From positions 1-5,818 of the forward strand of contig JAOZHK010000163.1 in NCBI GenBank assembly GCA_026014905.1: a stretch of 5,818 bases of DNA. The letters are read 5' to 3'. Position numbers and translations under genes: made by a program. Below, in pieces: positions 1 through 5,109 of the stretch. The notes below the pieces were generated by a model, which was not told the DNA's origin, did not search any database, and worked only from the letters and a program-made list of their open reading frames with translations. Source of the stretch: Candidatus Bathyarchaeota archaeon (GTDB lineage Archaea > Thermoproteota > Bathyarchaeia > RBG-16-48-13 > GCA-020355125). The stretch's first letter is position 1; the number at the start of each line of letters is the position of its first letter.

Positions 1-13
1 TAACATAATGTTA
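1..13. promoter_or_regulatory. Short palindrome upstream of gdhA, possible operator
   Basis: The first 13 bases form a perfect 6-bp inverted repeat (TAACAT / ATGTTA) around one central base. It lies 17 bases before the proposed -35 box of gdhA, which is a reasonable place for a regulator to bind. The element sits at the window edge, so any extension to the left cannot be seen. Such AT-rich palindromes also arise by chance, so the regulatory role is only inference. Confidence 0.25.
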
Positions 14-30
14 AGAATCACTATGAAAAA

Positions 31-60
31 TTTACACTAAGCTTATTAGAGTCCTATGCT
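31..60 (+). promoter_or_regulatory. Putative sigma70-like promoter of gdhA
   Basis: A -35-like hexamer TTTACA (31-36, 5 of 6 to the TTGACA consensus) is followed after 18 bases by TATGCT (55-60, 4 of 6 to TATAAT). Transcription would begin near base 67, giving a leader of about 25 nt before the ATG at 92. No other obvious promoter is present in the 82 bases before the gene. This is a match by eye to consensus boxes, and it supports a bacterial host. Confidence 0.45.
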
Positions 61-91
61 TTTCTGTTGAAAAATCGATTTCGTGATTGAT

Positions 92-1339
92 ATGAGTACA
101 AAATTATCGCCGTGGGAATCGCAACTCATGAATATCAAGAGAGTTTCTGAAATCATGGATTTAGATCCAGCGGTCTTTGAAGTCGTAAGTAAACCCATGC
201 GTGTTCTCCAAGTCGCGTTACCGATAAAGCTGGATGATGGATCGATCAAGAGCTTTGAAGGGTTTCGCATCCATCATAACTATGCCCGAGGGCCCTGCAA
301 AGGAGGCATTCGATATTTTCCCCACCTACAACTAGATACAGAGAAAGCCCTCGCCGCATGGATGACGTGGAAGAATGCTGTCGTCAATCTTCCCTACGGA
401 GGCGCAAAAGGCGGAATCGCCTGTAATCCCAAACAACTCTCCCAAGGGGAATTAGAGCGATTAACCCGTGCGTATGCGGCGGCTATCGCGAATTTCGTGG
501 GCGTCGATATTGACATTCCCGCGCCAGACGTCGGAACAACACCTCAAATCATGGCCTGGTTTGCTGATGAATATTATAAAATCGCTCGACGAATTATCCC
601 GGGCGTGATCACCGCGAAACCCATTGAGATTGGAGGCTCGCTGGGTCGTACCGCAGCAACTGGTCGAGGCTGTTACTTCGCTGCAGTAGATGCATCACGC
701 ACATACAACATCCCAATTAAGGGTGCGGAGGTCTCGATCCAAGGGTATGGGAACGCCGCCTATTACTCGGCTGTGAACTTCTGTAATGCCGGAGCAAAAC
801 TTGTTGCAGCAAGTGATACTCGAGGCGGGATCTACAGTAAGAACGGGATTAACCCGGAGAAGCTGAAAGCTCATAAAGCCAAGACCGGTAGCGTCCTCGG
901 ATTCCCAGGGACTCAAGAGACAGATTCGATGGCTCCCTTAACCGCTCCATGTGATATTCTCGTTCCCGCGGGGTTAGAGGATATGATCACCCCAGCCAAT
1001 GTCGAGCAGGTGACCGCTAAACTAATCATCGAAGCCGCCAACGGTCCGACCACCCCCGATGCGGATCGCGTGTTAGATGAACGGAAGATTATCTGCGTTC
1101 CAGATATCCTCGCAAATGCTGGAGGCGTGACGGTGAGTTACTTCGAGTGGGTGCAAAACCGCATGGGATATTATTGGACCGAAGACGAAGTTGATCAACG
1201 TCTGGAAAAGATCATGACCGACGGGTACGCTGATGTGCAAGCGTATTCCCAAAAGTATCACGTGAACATGCGATATGGCGCATATGCTCTTGCGCTCGAT
1301 CGTGTGGCTACCGCAATGCGGTTCCTTGGCTGGATTTGA
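92..1339 (+). CDS. gdhA: Glutamate dehydrogenase, small hexameric type (Glu/Leu/Phe/Val dehydrogenase family)
   Basis: This cytoplasmic enzyme reversibly deaminates L-glutamate to 2-oxoglutarate and ammonium with NAD(P). I prefer the ATG at 92 (415 aa). An in-frame GTG at 83 would add three residues (418 aa), and neither start has a clear ribosome binding site. Numbering from the GTG, the N-terminal substrate domain shows K73 in GPCKGGIRY, K97 in MTWKNAV, K109 in YGGAKGGI and D149 in PAPDVGTTPQ; these match the glutamate-binding lysines and catalytic aspartate of the family. The Rossmann domain has the nucleotide loop GYGNAA (221-226) with D245 at the end of the next strand. The later AAN (318-320) and PDILANAGGVTVSYFEW (340-356) stretches are also typical of GDH. 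Length is normal for the family and no key residue is missing. NAD or NADP preference cannot be decided by eye, and a leucine or valine dehydrogenase is less likely because those are shorter. It appears monocistronic, with a hairpin and T-tract downstream. Confidence 0.93.
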   Translation: MSTKLSPWESQLMNIKRVSEIMDLDPAVFEVVSKPMRVLQVALPIKLDDGSIKSFEGFRIHHNYARGPCKGGIRYFPHLQLDTEKALAAWMTWKNAVVNLPYGGAKGGIACNPKQLSQGELERLTRAYAAAIANFVGVDIDIPAPDVGTTPQIMAWFADEYYKIARRIIPGVITAKPIEIGGSLGRTAATGRGCYFAAVDASRTYNIPIKGAEVSIQGYGNAAYYSAVNFCNAGAKLVAASDTRGGIYSKNGINPEKLKAHKAKTGSVLGFPGTQETDSMAPLTAPCDILVPAGLEDMITPANVEQVTAKLIIEAANGPTTPDADRVLDERKIICVPDILANAGGVTVSYFEWVQNRMGYYWTEDEVDQRLEKIMTDGYADVQAYSQKYHVNMRYGAYALALDRVATAMRFLGWI

Positions 1340-1350
1340 TTATCCGCAGC

Positions 1351-1422
1351 GTGCTACGTGTGAGCGAACTCGGAGCCTCCACGTAGCACTGGGGGTAAAA
1401 TAGATCTCTCGTCCTTTTTTTT
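1351..1422 (+). terminator. Hairpin plus T-tract downstream of gdhA, probable terminator
   Basis: A perfect 10-bp inverted repeat (GTGCTACGTG at 1351-1360, CACGTAGCAC at 1380-1389) encloses a 19-base loop, starting 11 bases after the gdhA stop. A run of eight T occurs at 1415-1422. The stem is strong and well placed for a terminator. The T-run is about 25 bases beyond the stem, however, which is not the textbook intrinsic arrangement. The T-tract could work with the second inverted repeat (1390-1441), or by itself if the transcription machinery is archaeal. Confidence 0.55.
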
Positions 1423-1441
1423 CTTGAGTTCTTTACCCCTA
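1390..1441. repeat. Second inverted repeat bracketing the T-tract
   Basis: Bases 1390-1399 (TGGGGGTAAA) pair with 1432-1441 (TTTACCCCTA) over 10 positions with one G-T wobble. The loop of about 32 bases contains an AGATCT palindrome and the eight-T run. It abuts the first hairpin directly, with no gap. It may stabilise the 3' end of the gdhA transcript or act in the leader of the downstream reductase gene. Function is inferred from position only. Confidence 0.4.
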
Positions 1442-1480
1442 CCAATATATATTCCAAAAAGAATTGCTTAAGTGGCAATA

Positions 1481-1510
1481 TTTACGTTAATGCGCGCGTC
1501 ACAATATACC
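1481..1510 (+). promoter_or_regulatory. Weak candidate promoter of the nitrite/sulfite reductase-tusA operon
   Basis: TTTACG (1481-1486) and TATACC (1505-1510) are each 4 of 6 to the sigma70 boxes and are 18 bases apart. TATAAA at 1511-1516 is an alternative -10. A GCGCGCG tract (1492-1498) lies in the spacer. Any start from here would give a leader of only a few bases before the ATG at 1525, where no Shine-Dalgarno sequence is visible, so the mRNA may be nearly leaderless. The assignment is tentative because the gdhA terminator region ends only 40 bases before it. Confidence 0.25.
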
Positions 1511-1524
1511 TATAAACGAATTTC

Positions 1525-3072
1525 ATGAGTGAATACCGAGGCGAGTACTTGAGTTTTAATATTGATGACCTTGAACGATTCATGGGACGCTTTTCGTTAG
1601 GTCGTGACAGTGATCCGGTGAATGTAACGGGCTCACCGCATTTTCTCCGCATCAAGATTCCAGGAGGGTTTCTGACGTCAACGCAGCTCCGCCATATCGC
1701 GGATATGGTGAAAACCTATAGTAAAGGCTATGCGGAGATCACCAATCGGCAGGACCTGCAATTGCATTGGATTGAGGCTGAACACGCCGTAACCCTGTTC
1801 TCGATTATGGATGATTTGGGCTTCACCACCGATATGTGTGGGCAAGGATTCAGTGGCGCGCGATATGGGGACGCTCGCAATATCGTCTGCTGCCCCGTCT
1901 CGGGCATTGACCGCCATGAACTCATCAATGGCGCCCCACTTCTCCAACAATTGAGTGAGTTGTTAATCGGCAATCCCGCATTTCAAGATATGCCCCGAAA
2001 ATTCAAGTTCGCGATCTCAGGCTGCGGTTGCGACTGCACGCGTGCCGTCACCAATGACCTCGCGTTTGTCGCGGTGACCAAGGATGAACGCGTGGGCTAT
2101 ACAGTGCTCGCTGGAGGCAGTGTCGGTGCATCATTACCTGGACCCCGACTCGCCCAACCTCTCGGCATCTTTCTCCCCTCCGAGGACGCGTACAATCTTG
2201 CTCTCGCAGGAATTGAATTACATCGCGAATATAGTAGCCGAGAAAGCAAAGCCAAAGCACGCTTCAAATGGCTAGTTCACACATGGGGTCGTGAAAAACT
2301 TGTCACCATGCTCGAGACTAAGCTGGGCCATCCGCTGGAACAGTATAGTGGACCCTCGTTTACACGAAACGATACCCATGAAGGCTGCCACCAACAACGC
2401 CAGGAAGGCTACTCCTATCTCCACATCCCATTTCAAGGCGGAATTCTCGCACATGACGATTTACTGCATCTCGCGAACATAGCCGATACCTATGGGACTG
2501 GTGACATTCGGTTAACCCCGACCCAAAATGTCATTATTTCCCACATTGCTGACATATCCTCCTGTATGACAGCGATCAACAATCTAGGCTATTCACTTGA
2601 CGGCTCACAATTACAGTGGAATAGTATGGGATGTGCCTCCGATTTCTGTGGCAAAACCGTGACACCCCACGCGAAAGAACTCTGTACCCGACTCGTGGAC
2701 CGACTGGAAACCCGCTTTCCGCGAGATCTGTTGCATCGCGCGGGCTTGCGAATCCATGTCAGTGGCTGTCCCAACAATTGCTGCGCAAACGTGATCTCTG
2801 AAATCGGGCTCGCAGGACAGCTAGGGCGAGACGCAGGAGCACTGAAACAACATTATCATATTCTTGTAGGGGGCAGTTATGGGACGATCGCAACGCCAGG
2901 ACAAGTCATCAAAGAACATGTCCCGGCTAACAACGTGGTATCGGAGATCGAACAATTAGTAACGACATATACACAAATCGGTAACCCTACTGAAACGTTC
3001 GGCGAATTCTGCCGCCGTCATTCAAAGCAAGTATTAAATAGATACCTGGACCTTGGTGAGAATCACAAATGA
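1525..3072 (+). CDS. Siroheme- and [4Fe-4S]-containing nitrite/sulfite reductase (NirA/CysI family)
   Basis: This 515-aa cytoplasmic enzyme should carry out a six-electron reduction of sulfite to sulfide or nitrite to ammonium. It has the duplicated ferredoxin-like half-domain plus siroheme/4Fe-4S domain architecture of the family, with halves at about 1-250 and 290-500. Siroheme-contact residues equivalent to E. coli CysI R83, R153, K215 and K217 appear as R75 (TNRQDLQLHW), R118 (GDARN), K159 and K161 (MPRKFKFAISGC). Cluster ligands are C370 and C375 (GCASDFCGK) and C415 and C419 (SGCPNNC). The second pair has the usual C-x3-C spacing, but the first is C-x4-C where the family has C-x5-C. The N-terminal half is also rich in cysteine (C122, C123, C167, C169, C171). 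No flavin or ferredoxin domain is attached, so a separate electron donor, probably ferredoxin, is needed. The overlapping tusA favours sulfite over nitrite, but sequence alone does not settle the substrate. No ribosome binding site is visible before the ATG. Confidence 0.88.
   Translation: MSEYRGEYLSFNIDDLERFMGRFSLGRDSDPVNVTGSPHFLRIKIPGGFLTSTQLRHIADMVKTYSKGYAEITNRQDLQLHWIEAEHAVTLFSIMDDLGFTTDMCGQGFSGARYGDARNIVCCPVSGIDRHELINGAPLLQQLSELLIGNPAFQDMPRKFKFAISGCGCDCTRAVTNDLAFVAVTKDERVGYTVLAGGSVGASLPGPRLAQPLGIFLPSEDAYNLALAGIELHREYSSRESKAKARFKWLVHTWGREKLVTMLETKLGHPLEQYSGPSFTRNDTHEGCHQQRQEGYSYLHIPFQGGILAHDDLLHLANIADTYGTGDIRLTPTQNVIISHIADISSCMTAINNLGYSLDGSQLQWNSMGCASDFCGKTVTPHAKELCTRLVDRLETRFPRDLLHRAGLRIHVSGCPNNCCANVISEIGLAGQLGRDAGALKQHYHILVGGSYGTIATPGQVIKEHVPANNVVSEIEQLVTTYTQIGNPTETFGEFCRRHSKQVLNRYLDLGENHK
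3055..3060 (+). promoter_or_regulatory. Ribosome binding site of tusA inside the reductase gene
   Basis: GGTGAG lies eight bases before the tusA ATG, within the last codons of the reductase. It supports the chosen tusA start and translation coupled with, or re-initiated after, the reductase. Confidence 0.6.
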
Positions 3073-3332
3073 GTGCCTCTATTAACCTGATCAAGATCAG
3101 CGAACATGTATTCTCACTCGACGTTCGCGGTTACGTGTGTCCGTATCCCGAACTACTAACACTCAAAGCTCTCCAAACCTTATCTGCGGGAGACACACTA
3201 GAAGTCGTCATTGATAATCCTCCATCGACCCGAGATATACCCATCACTCTGGAGAAACGAGGATATGCCCAACCAGAAATCGTACGACTAGAACAAGGCG
3301 TATGGAAAATTATTATGCGCGCGCGTACATGA
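3069..3332 (+). CDS. tusA: TusA/SirA-like sulfur carrier protein
   Basis: This 87-aa cytoplasmic protein has the TusA fold pattern. The signature DVRGYVCPYPELLTLKAL begins at residue 18 and carries the CPxP motif, with C24 as the presumed persulfide-forming cysteine. It is followed by the conserved IDNPPSTRDIP stretch (48-58) and a short C-terminal beta pair. Family members receive sulfane sulfur from a cysteine desulfurase or rhodanese and hand it to acceptors such as TusD, DsrE or biosynthetic enzymes. The start codon overlaps the stop of the reductase gene (ATGA), so the two proteins should be made in similar amounts. That context suggests a role in carrying sulfur to or from the sulfite reductase rather than in tRNA thiolation, since no tusBCD or desulfurase genes are visible here. 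Length is normal and C24 is the only cysteine. The family assignment is secure; the specific partner is inferred. Confidence 0.88.
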   Translation: MSASINLIKISEHVFSLDVRGYVCPYPELLTLKALQTLSAGDTLEVVIDNPPSTRDIPITLEKRGYAQPEIVRLEQGVWKIIMRART

Positions 3333-3477
3333 ATAACTCGACAATGATTGCCTACGAGCGCGCGTTTGTGATTGTAGGTATAGTAAACTCCTTGTATCGT
3401 TCGTGAGCAGCATATATGAACGCGCGCGCGTCCAGATTCCTATCTCTAGATTGTTCCAGATATTCGACGCTCGTTAT
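3333..3477. other. Convergent intergenic region between tusA and thrC
   Basis: These 145 bases separate two genes that point at each other. Bases 3349-3357 can pair with 3372-3380 (9 bp with two G-T wobbles) around a loop containing GCGCGCG, which might help end the tusA transcript, though no T-run follows. A pure alternating CG tract of 10 bases lies at 3421-3430. TCCAGAT occurs twice as a direct repeat (3431-3437 and 3455-3461). I find no gene or RNA in it. Confidence 0.5.
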
Positions 3478-4854
3478 TTACTCATCGAGTTGTAACACTG
3501 AGAGAATTGATGGAAGATGGTTCTCGACGGAGATGGGAGCGTTCGCGAAGGGGTTGTCAGGATTATAATGATATTGGATAATGGTGTCGGGGTCTTTCAG
3601 CATATGGCCTGTTAATATTCCAACTGTGGCATCATCTTTTGCGATGATGTCTTGTTCGACAAGGTTCTTGATGCCTGCTACAGTCGCTGCTGAGGCGAGT
3701 TCACAGCCAAAACCATTTCGGCCAATGATGGCCCGGGCATCCAACATTTCTTGATCTGTGACCTCGATCACGATGCCGTTGGTGTCTTCTAATGTGCGTA
3801 AGGCTTTCGTTAAATTCGCGGGTTTCAGTATTTCAATGGCGCTCGCTTGGGTCTTAGCTTTGATTCCATTGGTATCGAGGGATTTGTAGTACTTGGTAAT
3901 GATCTCGTCCTCGATGTGACCTTGATTCCAGGTTAATCCCAAAGTATTGTAGAGGTATGACAGCGTATTGGCGCCTCTTGCATTGATCACGGCGAGGCGT
4001 GGAAGCTTGTGAATCCATCCCCACTCTTTTAGCTCCTGAAAGGCTTTCCCAAAGGCTGCAGTGTTCCCTAGATTACCGCCTGGAAAGACAATCCAATCCG
4101 GTACAGTCCAGTCCAGATAATCAAGGATACGATACATCATCGTTTTCTGTCCTTCCAGTCGGAAGGCATTCAGAGAATTCACCAGATACAGACCATATTT
4201 TCGAGAAAGTTCTTTAACACGGGTCAAAACGTCATCGAAATCTCCCTTGATCTGTACAACTTTCACACCATAATCTAGTGTCTGCGCGAGTTTTCCCCTA
4301 GCGATCTTGCCTTCTCCAATGAATACGATGGCTTTCATCCACTCATTGGCTGCAAACGCCGCAGCTGAGCTGGATGTGTTTCCCGTTGATGCACACGCCA
4401 CTCGTTTCTGCCCCAACATTTTTGCATGAGTAAACGCGGTTGCCATCCCATTGTCTTTAAACGAACCCGTGGGATTGTCACCTTCAAATTGAAGCCAAAA
4501 CTTTTCTGGTGTCATCCCTACAAATTGCGCAACTTTGGTTAAATGAAAGGGCTTTGTCCGCCCCTCGGCCCCGTCTAACGAAACCAAGATCTTGCTGTAG
4601 ATCGTATGATCCTCGCAATCGACTCCAGGAAAGTTCAGTAATTCTCGAAAACGCCACACACCACTCTCATTAAAAATATTTCCTTGGTGGTTACGACGTT
4701 CATAAAACGTATGGATGAATTTCGGATGCGGATGATTATGATATCGTACATCGATTAAGTTTCCACATTTCTCGCATTCCGTTCGTAACTCATGGATACT
4801 GTACGTCATTCCACAGGTTGGCACGATACATTGTTGAAAGGCAGTATTTTGCAT
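3478..4854 (-). CDS. thrC: Threonine synthase with N-terminal zinc-ribbon-like segment
   Basis: This 458-aa PLP-dependent cytoplasmic enzyme should convert O-phospho-L-homoserine to L-threonine, the last step of threonine synthesis. Residues 9-30 hold four cysteines in a C-x4-C...C-x2-C pattern (C9, C14, C27, C30) like the zinc ribbon found at the start of many threonine synthases. The catalytic domain has FEGDNPTGSFKDNGM, with K133 as the PLP Schiff-base lysine. The substrate loop ASTGNTS is at 155-161, and the PLP-phosphate glycine loop PGGNLGN is at 258-264. The ASAIEILKPAN (337-347) and LTGHMLKDPD (414-423) stretches are also typical of ThrC. These features separate it from threonine dehydratase and cysteine synthase. 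At 458 aa it is one of the longer forms, and no truncation is evident. It is transcribed alone, convergent with tusA, from the 4855-5109 region; no Shine-Dalgarno sequence is visible before its ATG. No other threonine-pathway gene (hom, thrB, lysC) is in the window. Confidence 0.93.
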   Translation of the reverse strand: MQNTAFQQCIVPTCGMTYSIHELRTECEKCGNLIDVRYHNHPHPKFIHTFYERRNHQGNIFNESGVWRFRELLNFPGVDCEDHTIYSKILVSLDGAEGRTKPFHLTKVAQFVGMTPEKFWLQFEGDNPTGSFKDNGMATAFTHAKMLGQKRVACASTGNTSSSAAAFAANEWMKAIVFIGEGKIARGKLAQTLDYGVKVVQIKGDFDDVLTRVKELSRKYGLYLVNSLNAFRLEGQKTMMYRILDYLDWTVPDWIVFPGGNLGNTAAFGKAFQELKEWGWIHKLPRLAVINARGANTLSYLYNTLGLTWNQGHIEDEIITKYYKSLDTNGIKAKTQASAIEILKPANLTKALRTLEDTNGIVIEVTDQEMLDARAIIGRNGFGCELASAATVAGIKNLVEQDIIAKDDATVGILTGHMLKDPDTIIQYHYNPDNPFANAPISVENHLPSILSVLQLDE

Positions 4855-5109
4855 TTGTCAGAATAATGGTGAAATTCATCTATATTTACATTTAATTCAT
4901 CAAGCTTGTTATCAAGCTGGAATGCTTGTTTTGCAGGACAGGGTTGTTAACAAATACATGTATGGTAGGTTTTACGGGTTTACTCCCGTGATCAGTTCAT
5001 CCAGTACTTAATCGCGCACATCTTTTGAATTACAATGCATTTTATCAGAAGGTTTATTAATTTTCATAAATCTAAAACTTTAATTCAAATAGGTAGGACG
5101 GCACATTCC
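4855..5109. promoter_or_regulatory. Divergent control region of thrC and the MvhG-like gene
   Basis: This AT-rich 255-base stretch has no coding potential that I can support and must hold promoters for both flanking genes. On the thrC side, 4881-4889 reads GTAAATATA on the minus strand, about 27-35 bases before the start. ATCAAGCT is directly repeated (4899-4906, 4911-4918), and AGCTTG/CAAGCT (4903-4908, 4913-4918) makes a small hairpin with a four-base loop. TTGTTAACAA and TACATGTA are palindromes in the middle. ACGGG/CCCGT (4974-4978, 4985-4989) makes a second hairpin. No clear -35/-10 pair stands out for either gene. Confidence 0.5.
5091..5101 (+). promoter_or_regulatory. Purine-rich ribosome binding site of the MvhG-like gene
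   Basis: AGGTAGGACGG ends eight bases before the ATG at 5110 and contains AGGA (5095-5098). It is the best Shine-Dalgarno-like sequence in the window outside tusA, and it supports this start. Confidence 0.5.

Noticed and set aside
46..1261. Minus-strand open frames of 60-75 codons across gdhA (46-270, 695-916, 1073-1261)
   Set aside because: They lie wholly or mostly opposite a strongly conserved gene, show no recognisable domain and have no ribosome site. They are shadows of the gdhA codon pattern.
1340..1524. tRNA, small protein or riboswitch between gdhA and the reductase
   Set aside because: No cloverleaf, no open frame with a ribosome site and no recognisable riboswitch core is present. 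Only the two inverted repeats and the T-run are supported.
2632..2652. Frameshift or pseudogene explanation for the altered cysteine spacing in the reductase
   Set aside because: The reading frame is continuous with conserved sequence before and after, including the SGCPNNC motif. The difference is a whole codon and not a frame change.
1678..2777. Short open frames on both strands within the reductase gene (for example 1678-1950 minus, 2084-2275 plus, 2589-2777 minus)
   Set aside because: The reductase frame is intact and carries all family motifs. The alternatives are low-complexity out-of-frame translations with no family resemblance.
3999..4217. Plus-strand open frame opposite thrC
   Set aside because: It is antisense to the conserved PLP-enzyme core and has no recognisable protein features.
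4855..5109. Mobile-element remnant or attachment site in the long divergent spacer
   Set aside because: There are no terminal inverted repeats, target duplications, transposase fragments or tRNA end. The short repeats are more like operator-scale motifs.
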